Assembly: GCA_002780715.1 (NCBI GenBank)
Contig: PEUO01000208.1
Location: forward strand, 1-50,446
DNA length: 50,446 nucleotides
Origin: Deltaproteobacteria bacterium CG03_land_8_20_14_0_80_45_14
GTDB taxonomy: Bacteria; Desulfobacterota; BSN033; UBA1163
Reading direction: 5' to 3'
Shown here: positions 42,949 through 49,525 of the stretch, in pieces
How the letters are laid out: the number at the start of each line of letters is the position of its first letter
Numbering within the stretch: position 1 is the first letter of the stretch
Made by a program: the position numbers and the translations under genes
Notes under the pieces: generated by a model
The model's database searches: none
What the model was told of the DNA's origin: nothing
The model's input: only the letters and a program-made list of their open reading frames with translations

Positions 42949-43743
42949 ATGACTGATCAAAGTGGACATTGGAGATGGAATGTGAATCCCACATGGGAGC
43001 ATTTTTCATCTCTTTGCCAAGAGTCTAATGAGGCAATCTTAGCCCCAAATGATTTCTTCAAATATCATCATATCAAGGCGTGTTTATATTTCGGAATCGG
43101 GTCTATAGAATCCTTTCTCAACGAGTCAATGAGAAAAAAATTGCATTCGGAGGGCATTGAAGAAGAGAAAATTTATAAAAAACTTCGTTATGAAGGTTTT
43201 CGTGAAAAGGTAAAAAAATGGCCATCTGTGTTGGCCGAGCAAAGCATTAGCATTCCAGAAGAAGTGGTAGAATTAATTAACGATTATGGAGATCTTCGTG
43301 GTGAGGTTACCCATCCCAAAGCCAGAAATCATTCAATTTATAAGCTCCTCGACAATGTCCACGTCTCTAATATGCCCATTATTGTTGCGGAATTTATAGT
43401 TAGGGTATTGGAAGCATGTCGACAAACGTTCCCATATTGGTTACTCGGATGGAATTATATTGGAATGAATGGAGATGAGAATTGGCCGGCGCTTATCAAT
43501 AACCAACAATTTATGTTTTCTTTGTACTCATTCGGATTTAAAGTGCCGATACCATTGGCTGATGAAATGTCGAAGTGGGAAGCTCAACATATGTCAACCC
43601 TCCGCGGTTTCCAGTCTCTATCAGTCAACTTAGCCCAACTTAGTCGCTGCGAACTTAAGGATAAACGTTTTCCAAAGAAACCGCGCTTATGTAAGGAATG
43701 GTGGGATAAGGACCATAAAAAATCCTGTGGTGTAGTATTCTAA
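42949..43743 (+). CDS. HEPN-like cassette protein
   Basis: A 264-residue protein with the segment YGDLRGEVTHPKAR, in which Arg117 and His122 form an RX4H motif as in HEPN-fold proteins (the usual LRNxxxHP pattern). The preceding half is helical with an aromatic-rich N-terminus (HWRWNVNPTWEHF), and the C-terminus is basic with scattered Cys. It may be a toxin or a structural HEPN protein without catalysis. There is no recognisable antitoxin or nucleotidyltransferase next to it. Its stop codon lies inside the R'' box TTCTAAC of the next attC-like site, a hallmark of cassette genes. Confidence 0.6.
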   Translation: MTDQSGHWRWNVNPTWEHFSSLCQESNEAILAPNDFFKYHHIKACLYFGIGSIESFLNESMRKKLHSEGIEEEKIYKKLRYEGFREKVKKWPSVLAEQSISIPEEVVELINDYGDLRGEVTHPKARNHSIYKLLDNVHVSNMPIIVAEFIVRVLEACRQTFPYWLLGWNYIGMNGDENWPALINNQQFMFSLYSFGFKVPIPLADEMSKWEAQHMSTLRGFQSLSVNLAQLSRCELKDKRFPKKPRLCKEWWDKDHKKSCGVVF

Positions 43744-43810
43744 CTTCCGCCTGCAGCGGACGGCTACCTTGGCTCTCGCTAAGTCTCTGCGGCTGAACGA
43801 ACGGTTGGAA
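43738..43810 (+). repeat. attC-like site 5
   Basis: R'' TTCTAAC overlaps the stop of the upstream gene, CAGCGGACGGCT arm, and R'-like GTTGGAA at 43804-43810. Confidence 0.7.
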
Positions 43811-44121
43811 TGAACTAAACACTTAGAAACGGGGTCAAAGCTAAACTATACGTCTTAGAGAGTGGGGTCAACGACAGCTACCATTTAGCAGGTGAGACAA
43901 TGGAACTTCATAAGTTCCCCCAGCGGACTGTTGATAGCCGCTGCTCATTTTGGGCATTGGGCTGAGAGATCGATGGCCAGAATGCGGAAAACAATATCGG
44001 CGCTTAAACAAAAGCAGTTGCTTCAGGAAGAGCAGGAAATTTGAGGGTCAGACTTGAGTATTGAATTAATAAGAAGTATCACCTAACTGAGACGGCTGGT
44101 AGCTACCGTTGAGTTTTCGCG
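43811..44121 (+). other. two short cassettes without a convincing gene
   Basis: Between attC-like sites 5 and 7 the two intervals (about 150 and 165 bases, separated by site 6) have no open frame longer than 23 codons on the plus strand; the best is MARMRKTISALKQKQLLQEE at about 43973. They may be ORF-less cassettes, carry a small RNA, or be decayed. Confidence 0.5.
43908..43962 (+). repeat. attC-like site 6
   Basis: CCAGCGGACTGTTGATAGCCGCTG core with R'-like ATTGGGC (GTTGGGC with one change) at 43956-43962 and degenerate R'' TCATAAG. Confidence 0.6.
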
Positions 44122-44127
44122 TTGACT
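44081..44127 (+). repeat. attC-like site 7
   Basis: R'' ACCTAAC (full match to RYYYAAC), core GACGGCTGGTAGCTACCG, R'-like GTTGACT at 44121-44127. The shortest site, at 47 bases. Confidence 0.72.
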
Positions 44128-44168
44128 AGATGAAACGAAATTTATTTTGAAGTATAATGGGTGTAAAG

Positions 44169-44429
44169 ATGCCGGAGATATGTCGATTCTATGGTATAAT
44201 TATAGGGATGTTTTTTGATGATCATAACCCACCCCATTTTCATGCCCGGTATGGAAAGGAAAAGGTAGCAGTCGAGATAAACTCTCTGCGTGTATTGGAG
44301 GGGCGAATTCCTCCTCGAGCTTTAGGGCTTGTAATGGAATGGGCGTCTCAACACCAGAGCGAGTTGCTGCAAAATTGGGAGCTGGCGAAAAATAACCAAC
44401 CCCCAGAGAAAATTGCGTCTTTGGCGTAG
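44169..44429 (+). CDS. DUF4160 domain-containing protein
   Basis: An 86-residue protein of the DUF4160 type. The diagnostic core is YGIIIGMFFDDHNPPHFHARYG, with conserved His residues that suggest a small metal or nucleic-acid-binding site. The ATG at 44169 is preferred over 44157 because the family starts MPEI; a TATAAT lies just upstream. DUF4160 and DUF2442 genes are often adjacent and have been proposed to form toxin-antitoxin-like pairs. The downstream gene starts 14 bases after its stop, without an attC site between, so both share one cassette. Confidence 0.85.
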   Translation: MPEICRFYGIIIGMFFDDHNPPHFHARYGKEKVAVEINSLRVLEGRIPPRALGLVMEWASQHQSELLQNWELAKNNQPPEKIASLA

Positions 44430-44442
44430 ATGGAGGTCTATG

Positions 44443-44763
44443 ATGATCCACGATGTTGTTTCTGCATCTTATAAGGGTGAATACAAGATTGAAGTGACAT
44501 TCGATGATGGGAAGGAAGGGGTCGTAGATTTCTCAAAATATCTTGACAAAGGGGGCGTCTTTAGCCGTTTCAAGGATATTAATTTTTTCAGGAACTTTAA
44601 AATAAACCAAGAGCTCGGGGTTCTCACCTGGCAGGATGGGATAGACGTCGCGCCAGAGACACTTTATGCGGAAGCCACTGGGACATCGCTTCCGAATTGG
44701 ATGGAAAAGAAGCGAAAATCTTCAGCGAACAAGACACTACGGACGGCTAATAATCGCCGCTGA
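44443..44763 (+). CDS. DUF2442 domain-containing protein
   Basis: A 106-residue protein with the DUF2442 pattern: YKIEVTFDDGKEGVVDFSKYL, GVFSRFKDINFF, and GVLTWQDGIDVAPETLY. GGAGG lies six bases before the second of two ATGs (44440 and 44443). The last residues (LRTANNRR) are encoded by the downstream attC-like site, and the stop TGA lies within its L' arm, so the original C-terminus was probably altered when the cassette formed. It is the likely partner of the DUF4160 protein. Confidence 0.85.
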   Translation: MIHDVVSASYKGEYKIEVTFDDGKEGVVDFSKYLDKGGVFSRFKDINFFRNFKINQELGVLTWQDGIDVAPETLYAEATGTSLPNWMEKKRKSSANKTLRTANNRR

Positions 44764-44778
44764 TTTCAGTCGTTTGTA
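44724..44778 (+). repeat. attC-like site 8
   Basis: Arms GGACGGC and GCCGCTGA, R'-like GTTTGTA at 44772-44778; the reading frame of the DUF2442 gene ends inside it. Confidence 0.7.
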
Positions 44779-44786
44779 GTGAATAT

Positions 44787-45002
44787 ATGAATTTGAAGAA
44801 AGTCAATTCAAGCATGGTATATGCAATAGGGTACGACTCCAAGTCGAAAACCTTGGAAGTGGTTTTTAGGAGCGGAAAGGCATGGGGATACGAGGAGGTT
44901 CCGAAAAAGGTATACCAAGAATTATTAAAATCAGAATCGATTGGATCATACATGCGCGAGAATATCATCGATTGCTATCCATCCTATCCCATTAGACGAT
45001 AA
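44787..45002 (+). CDS. KTSC domain-containing protein
   Basis: A 71-residue protein that is essentially one KTSC domain (a small domain also found at the C-terminus of some lysyl-tRNA synthetases). The pattern VNSSMVYAIGYDSKSKTLEV, FRSGKAWGYEEVP and SIGSYMREN with the final Tyr-Pro is clear. The function is unknown. It shares a cassette with the next gene, since no attC-like site lies in the 13-base gap. Confidence 0.88.
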   Translation: MNLKKVNSSMVYAIGYDSKSKTLEVVFRSGKAWGYEEVPKKVYQELLKSESIGSYMRENIIDCYPSYPIRR

Positions 45003-45015
45003 GATTCCCAAAACA

Positions 45016-45384
45016 ATGACAAAGAAAAGAACAAGAATGAAAGACTACATTGGGACCTGGAGAATCACGGAAATGGATCAATGGGACATGGATTACATTG
45101 ACATGGAATCGCCCGGCCGCATTGTCATAGACAAGAATGGACAAGGCAAGATTCACTTTGGGGCTGTCGACGTTGAGATAGACTGCAGGTTAGAGTCACA
45201 TGGAGGGGGTGCTCGCCTTGGATTCTCATTTGAAGGAAATGACGAATGTGATCCTGTGAGTGGGCGAGGATGGGCCTTGATAGATGGAGAAGAAATGGCA
45301 GGACATATCTTCTTTCATTTGGGTGACGACTCAGAATTCAAGGCGAAGAGGCAGAATAAAAAGCCACTAAGAAGCGCTGAATGA
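45016..45384 (+). CDS. uncharacterised cassette protein (MKDYIGTWRI family)
   Basis: A 122-residue protein with no assigned function. It contains the segment MKDYIGTWRITEMDQWDMDYI followed by a beta-rich middle (KIHFGAVDVEIDCRLE, LGFSFEGNDECDPVSGRGWALI) and a closing HIFFHLGDDSEFKAKR. The pattern suggests a small lipocalin-like or jelly-roll beta barrel. ATG at 45016 is used; the conserved part begins at the ATG at 45037, and neither has a ribosome site. The protein is acidic and soluble. Confidence 0.65.
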   Translation: MTKKRTRMKDYIGTWRITEMDQWDMDYIDMESPGRIVIDKNGQGKIHFGAVDVEIDCRLESHGGGARLGFSFEGNDECDPVSGRGWALIDGEEMAGHIFFHLGDDSEFKAKRQNKKPLRSAE

Positions 45385-45437
45385 ATCACTGTAGAAGGGG
45401 CCATCTGCTACCATAAAGCCCCTTACAAAAGATTACT
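45385..45437 (+). repeat. possible degenerate attC-like site 9
   Basis: Arms GTAGAAGGGGC (45391-45401) and GCCCCTTAC (45418-45426) pair except for two unpaired bases, and GATTACTC could be a decayed R' box. Boundary boxes are poor. Confidence 0.35.
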
Positions 45438-45465
45438 CACCACCTTAAGCCTTTGTGATGATAAT

Positions 45466-46050
45466 ATGTCTCTTAGACCGATAACATATAAAAACAGAAG
45501 ATCTCAAACCTTTTATCTCCATCAAGGCAAAACAAAAATAGGTCGTCCAAACTATTTCTTTTCGTTAAAGAGCTCTGGCCCTTTGGCTGATACTATGCCT
45601 GAAGGGTATGAAATGTATGAAAATCCAAGAGGCCAAGTCTTCCTATGTAAAAAGCAACCTAAATTGATTAGTGACTCTGAAATCAGAGTTGTGGATGAAG
45701 GCATGAGGAAATATTCCGGCATAGAGTATTACAGGCTCGATATCAAGAAGAATACCATCATCGTTTATTTGGTAGATCAGGATATGGAAACGATAGGAGA
45801 GCTACTTCCTGAAAGGTATATTCTCAAGTACGGCGGTACGGAGAAGGCCCTGGATTCCATATTGGAATATTCACCCATGATGAGGTTTGTTCTGACGGAT
45901 GATGAGAAAAGGAGGTTTGTAGTGGAAAGATATTGTTTTCTTGGGTCAATAGACGATTGGATAAACATAGGTGGACCTGATAAGTTGGAGAATCTGACAA
46001 AAAGGTATTTAAAGCATTTAGGGAAAGAGTCATTCTTCGAGCTATTCTAA
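45466..46050 (+). CDS. uncharacterised cassette protein
   Basis: A 194-residue soluble protein that I cannot place. It has the features FYLHQGKTKIGRPNYFFSL, MPEGYEMYENPRGQVFLCKK, and a C-terminal half with alternating strands and helices (EYSPMMRFVLTDDEKRRFVV, GSIDDWINIGGPDKLENLTK). Proteins with the HQGKTKxGxPxYFFS segment occur in many bacteria as hypothetical genes. It lies between attC-like sites 9 and 10. Confidence 0.6.
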   Translation: MSLRPITYKNRRSQTFYLHQGKTKIGRPNYFFSLKSSGPLADTMPEGYEMYENPRGQVFLCKKQPKLISDSEIRVVDEGMRKYSGIEYYRLDIKKNTIIVYLVDQDMETIGELLPERYILKYGGTEKALDSILEYSPMMRFVLTDDEKRRFVVERYCFLGSIDDWINIGGPDKLENLTKRYLKHLGKESFFELF

Positions 46051-46054
46051 TCTA

Positions 46055-46111
46055 TCCTAACAAACTGTGGGGCATGCGGATAACCCGTGCCACTTGGTCA
46101 GAATGTTGGGA
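46055..46111 (+). repeat. attC-like site 10
   Basis: R'' TCCTAAC at 46055-46061, arms GTGGGGCA and TGCCAC, R'-like GTTGGGA at 46105-46111. The last recognisable site of the array. Confidence 0.7.
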
Positions 46112-46132
46112 TGAAATAAAGGGAAAAGCGAC

Positions 46133-46930
46133 ATGAAAGACCCAGTACAACCACTGGCAGAAGTTTTTGGGCATTTGATAACAGATCACTCCGAAAAGGC
46201 CTATCGATACCGGTCTCGTCGTCTTTGTCCATTTAACAACAAGGTACCGAATTGCACAAAAGACAAAGCGAAAGACCCACTTGGAGTTTGTAGCATTTAT
46301 CACGAAAATCAACCTGTGATCACCTGCCCCATTCGCTTTCGTGAGGACTGGATAATTACAGACGATGCTGCATCTTTTTTCTTTCGCGAAGGAACGAATT
46401 GGAGCTCTCTCACAGAAGTCCGATTGAATGACTCAAAGGGTAAATCCGCTGGAAACATTGATGTTGTGCTCGTTGCTTACGATGCCAAAAGTAAGGTATA
46501 TGATTTTGGAGCACTGGAAATCCAGGCAGTTTACATTTCCGGAAACGTGCGTGATCCTTTTGAGTACTTCATGAAATATCCGAAAGCACGAGCATCAATG
46601 GATTGGGCAAAGGAGCCGAATTATCCAAGACCTGATTATCTTTCATCTTCCCGGAAAAGACTTGCTCCCCAACTTCTCTTCAAAGGCGGCATCCTTCACG
46701 GTTGGAGAAAGAAGATCGCCGTGGCTCTAAATAAAACTTTCTTTGATACGCTACCGAAATTGAAGCATGTTTCAAGGTCCAAAGCAGATATAGCATGGTT
46801 CATCTACGATTTAGAACTGATTGAAGATAGAAAACATGGGCCAGGAAGATACACTCTGAAGAAGGTTGACGAAGTATTCACAGAGTTCCAATCTTTCACT
46901 CAGAACTCTATGGTCTTCGATCTTCATTAA
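46133..46930 (+). CDS. NotI-family restriction endonuclease
   Basis: A 265-residue type II restriction endonuclease of the NotI family. The iron-binding Cys set is in LCPFNNKVPNCTKDKA and PLGVCSI followed by ITCPIRF; the catalytic PD-(D/E)XK variant is GNIDVVLVAYD with FGALEIQAVY (Asp, Glu-x-Gln), as in NotI. Length is shorter than NotI itself, but the catalytic and iron-binding parts are complete. AAAGGG precedes the ATG. There is no cognate cytosine methyltransferase in the window. It occupies the last cassette; an attC site after the gene is not visible. Confidence 0.9.
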   Translation: MKDPVQPLAEVFGHLITDHSEKAYRYRSRRLCPFNNKVPNCTKDKAKDPLGVCSIYHENQPVITCPIRFREDWIITDDAASFFFREGTNWSSLTEVRLNDSKGKSAGNIDVVLVAYDAKSKVYDFGALEIQAVYISGNVRDPFEYFMKYPKARASMDWAKEPNYPRPDYLSSSRKRLAPQLLFKGGILHGWRKKIAVALNKTFFDTLPKLKHVSRSKADIAWFIYDLELIEDRKHGPGRYTLKKVDEVFTEFQSFTQNSMVFDLH

Positions 46931-46998
46931 TGGCCAGACTTTATGAAGTCGCCCCCGCCCAACAATTTGCAATTTGCAATCTACAATTTGAAATCTTT
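46931..46998. other. spacer marking the right end of the array
   Basis: After the NotI-like gene, GCCCAAC (a perfect R''-type heptamer) occurs at about 46958, but no matching L or R' boxes follow; instead CAATTTGCAATTTGCAATC repeats begin. The terminal attC site may have been truncated by this repeat. Confidence 0.35.
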
Positions 46999-48123
46999 TT
47001 ACGATAGGATTTCCTTCAATGCTCCCGTCAGACAATGGATATATCGGAGCTTGCAGGTCTCTCCCATGAGGCCGACTCTCCATATTTTTCCCTTCAGTCG
47101 GCCTAAACCTCCTCCTACTTCGATGTTATACTCGTTCAGAAGCCTCGACCGTATCTTGGCATCGTCGGCCCAATCAGGGATAGTCACAGAGGTCAACATA
47201 GGCAAACGATACCCATCTTGCGCGAAAGGTTTGAACCCAAACCCTTCCAGTTCCATCTTTAAACGGTCGCCCAAAACCTCATGGCGCCGAAATCTTGCCC
47301 CGAGTCCTTCTTCAAAGACAATCCTCAGCCCTTCCCTTAATGCATAAAACATCGATACAGGAGCGGTGTGATGATAAACCCTTTCTTCTCCCCAATATTT
47401 TTCAAGCAATAATAAATCAAGATAAAAACTCTGAACCTTTGTCTTGCGGGACCTGAGGACATCCATCGCTTTGGGGCTCACGGTGATTGGAGAAAGCCCT
47501 GGTGGAACGCTAAGACACTTTTGGGAACTACCGTAGCAGACGTCAACTCCCCATTCGTCAACCTTCACATCATATCCTCCCAAAGTGGTCACAGCATCCA
47601 CCACCAGAAGGGTGCTCCCTTTTTTGCAGTTAGCCCCAATCTCTTCAAGCGGCTGCCTCACTCCGGTGGAAGTCTCCCCATGAACGACGCCACAGATCTT
47701 GGCCTCGGGATGTTCCTTTAAGGCCTTGACCATTTTTTCCGGCTCAATCATCTTTCCCCAATCCTGATCGACCCGAATGACCTGAGCGCCACAGCGGGAA
47801 GCCACCTGAGTCATCCTTTCTGCAAAGAAGCCGTTTACTCCAATGACAACAACATCTCCAGGCTCAACGAAATTGACAAACGAAGCCTCCATCCCTGAAC
47901 TCCCGGTAGCAGAGATAGCCAGAGTGACCTGGTTTTTTGTCTGGAAAATGCCTCTTAACATCTCACTGATCTCGTCCATACAGGCCAGAATTTGGGGATC
48001 AAGATAACCGATGACCGGGTTAGACATGGCTTGATAAACCCGGTAATGGACATTGCTCGGCCCGGGGCCCATAAGAATCCGATAGCTCGGATGCATATCT
48101 CCTCCCATCCATTTTTCCATCAT
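46999..48123 (-). CDS. class V aminotransferase: alanine/serine-glyoxylate aminotransferase-like
   Basis: A PLP-dependent fold type I aminotransferase of about 374 residues, in the alanine-glyoxylate / serine-glyoxylate transaminase group. Key segments are RILMGPGPSNVHYRVYQAM, the glycine-rich SATGSSGMEASF, VVDAVTTLGGYDVKVDEWG (PLP Asp region) and the PLP lysine in YGSSQKCLSVPPGLSP. The start ATG at 48123 overlaps the preceding stop (TGATG); an in-frame ATG at 48096 also has GGGAGG before it. With the glycolate oxidase and malyl-CoA lyase-like genes, it would remove glyoxylate to glycine. Confidence 0.85.
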   Translation of the reverse strand: MMEKWMGGDMHPSYRILMGPGPSNVHYRVYQAMSNPVIGYLDPQILACMDEISEMLRGIFQTKNQVTLAISATGSSGMEASFVNFVEPGDVVVIGVNGFFAERMTQVASRCGAQVIRVDQDWGKMIEPEKMVKALKEHPEAKICGVVHGETSTGVRQPLEEIGANCKKGSTLLVVDAVTTLGGYDVKVDEWGVDVCYGSSQKCLSVPPGLSPITVSPKAMDVLRSRKTKVQSFYLDLLLLEKYWGEERVYHHTAPVSMFYALREGLRIVFEEGLGARFRRHEVLGDRLKMELEGFGFKPFAQDGYRLPMLTSVTIPDWADDAKIRSRLLNEYNIEVGGGLGRLKGKIWRVGLMGETCKLRYIHCLTGALKEILS

Positions 48124-48893
48124 CAAACCTCCTCTAAATCAATTTTCATTCCATCGCTGGCAGCAATTACTTTCAATCCCAATTCTTTCTCTAATTCAGC
48201 AGCCACGACCCAGGGTTTAGCTTTGATCATCGTCATCCCAAAATGGGTCAGGATGGTCAATCTCGGCTTTGCTTTCTTGAGAATACTTTTCACATCTTCG
48301 ATCGAGAGGTGATCGATTGGATCATCCCCAATCGGTTTAAGCCGAACGACATGAATGACCAGGATCTCTCCTCGATAAAGGTTCAGGAGCTCCGGAAAAA
48401 ATTTTGTATCAGTGATAAACGAAATTGTACGGGGCGATATTTTAAAATTGAGCCCATAGGTCTCTACTCGGTGTTGATGCCTTTGGGCAGTCGAGAACCG
48501 GATGTCCCCGATCAGATATTCCGAATCCTCCTTCAACACCTCCACTTTTTTAACATAACCCATCGCATATTTTAAAACAACTGGATCTTCCTCCAGAGCA
48601 TCCCTGGGCGCAAACAGAACCCCCTTTTTTTTGAATCCTCCATCTGTCATGGCCTCAATCATAATGTTGACATCACCGGAATGGTCTAAGTGTTTATGGG
48701 TGAGGAGAATACCGTCCAATGTGGATGGTTCTAATCTGGGTTTGCTGCTGAGACACCGAACCAGAGCGCCAGGTCCCGGATCGATATAGAGATTCGTTTT
48801 CCCCACTGAGAGCCAGACGCCACCCGAGGCTCGGAGTTGTTTCATCACCACAAATCGGGCGCCTGCCGTGCCTAAAAATTTGATGAAAGACAT
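48123..48893 (-). CDS. MBL-fold metallohydrolase
   Basis: A metallo-beta-lactamase-fold hydrolase of 256 residues. The zinc-binding motif is THKHLDHSGD, with the later His in LTHFGM and the preceding IDPGPGALV strand typical of the fold. It resembles the tRNase Z/ribonuclease BN or phosphodiesterase side of the superfamily more than glyoxalase II, but the substrate cannot be read. Its stop codon overlaps the start of the aminotransferase gene, so the two are co-translated. No signal peptide. Confidence 0.85.
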   Translation of the reverse strand: MSFIKFLGTAGARFVVMKQLRASGGVWLSVGKTNLYIDPGPGALVRCLSSKPRLEPSTLDGILLTHKHLDHSGDVNIMIEAMTDGGFKKKGVLFAPRDALEEDPVVLKYAMGYVKKVEVLKEDSEYLIGDIRFSTAQRHQHRVETYGLNFKISPRTISFITDTKFFPELLNLYRGEILVIHVVRLKPIGDDPIDHLSIEDVKSILKKAKPRLTILTHFGMTMIKAKPWVVAAELEKELGLKVIAASDGMKIDLEEV

Positions 48894-48900
48894 ATATATA

Positions 48901-49040
48901 AATGATAAGGTTAAGGCTGAGGTTGAGGAAATTTACCTATCGGCAAACATCAAATGTTCAGTCACTAACCTCAATCACTTCCGACTTAACATCCATTCTA
49001 AATCCAAATCTTAACCTTAACCTAAACCTGAACCTAAAAA
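48901..49040. repeat. AAGGTTAAGG/CCTTAACC inverted repeat
   Basis: GATAAGGTTAAGGCTGAGG on the left and iterated CTTAACCTTAACCTAAACCTGAACC words on the right (about 48990-49036) form a large imperfect hairpin between two minus-strand genes. Confidence 0.5.
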
Positions 49041-49053
49041 AGTTTTGTTATCC

Positions 49054-49428
49054 TTATTCGTTTTCCAGTTCCCTTAACCTCTCATCATCCAGTCCGAAGT
49101 AGTGCCCGACCTCGTGGATCACCACCTCTCTGACTTTCTCTTCAATCTCTTTCTTCGTTTTACACATCGATTCGATGGGGATTTGAAAAAGTGTGATTTT
49201 ATCCGGAAGGACATTCCCGTAATAAAACCCCCTTCGATCTAACGGAACGCCTTGATAAAGTCCCAATAATTCGAAGGGGGATCGTAAACCCATCTCTAAA
49301 AGAAGCTCTCGCGAGGCATGGTCTTCCACCACCACATCCACATTCTTCATTTTCTTTTTAAAAAATTTAGGAAGCCTCTCCAGCGCTAAAATCACTAACT
49401 CCTCAAACTCTTTTCGAGTCAGTTTCAT
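49054..49428 (-). CDS. zincin-type metallopeptidase family protein (HExxH)
   Basis: A 124-residue protein of the small zincin-like metallopeptidase family, with the zinc-binding HEVGHYFGLDDERL motif near the C-terminus and the preceding PIESMCKTKKEIEEKVREVV helix. The length is typical for the family. The N-terminal half includes LPKFFKKKMKNVDVVVEDHAS and the loop DRRGFYYGNVLPDKITLF. The physiological substrate is unknown. Confidence 0.85.
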   Translation of the reverse strand: MKLTRKEFEELVILALERLPKFFKKKMKNVDVVVEDHASRELLLEMGLRSPFELLGLYQGVPLDRRGFYYGNVLPDKITLFQIPIESMCKTKKEIEEKVREVVIHEVGHYFGLDDERLRELENE

Positions 49429-49432
49429 GAAT

Positions 49433-49522
49433 AGGGTTCAAGGATTCAAGGGTTCCAGGGTTCAAGGTTTTATTTTTAAGGTCTTCACTAGACCCCTTGA
49501 CCCCTTGACCCCTCGAACCCTT
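49433..49522. repeat. GGTTCAAGG/CCTTGAACC dispersed inverted repeat
   Basis: GGGTTCAAGGATTCAAGGG and CCAGGGTTCAAGG on the left pair with CCCCTTGACCCCTTGACC and CTCGAACCC on the right. Same family as 12050, 19395 and 32326. Confidence 0.65.
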
Positions 49523-49525
49523 TTT

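Larger units (their letters stand above)
37762..46111 (+). mobile_element. integron-type gene cassette array without integrase (CALIN)
   Basis: At least eight, probably ten, imperfect palindromes with attC architecture punctuate this stretch: an R''-like box (RYYYAAC, e.g. ACCTAAC, CCCTAAC, TTCTAAC, TCCTAAC), a central pair of arms often reading CAGCGGAYGGCT and AGCCNCCGCTGA with one unpaired base, and an R'-like box (GTTRRRY, e.g. GTTGAGT, GTTGACT, GTTATGC). All genes between them are on the plus strand, short-spaced and unrelated to the flanking metabolic genes, as expected of cassettes captured by an integron. Neither side of the array in the window contains an intI gene. The flanks (lipoate ligase; aminotransferase) look like core genome. 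Confidence 0.82.
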
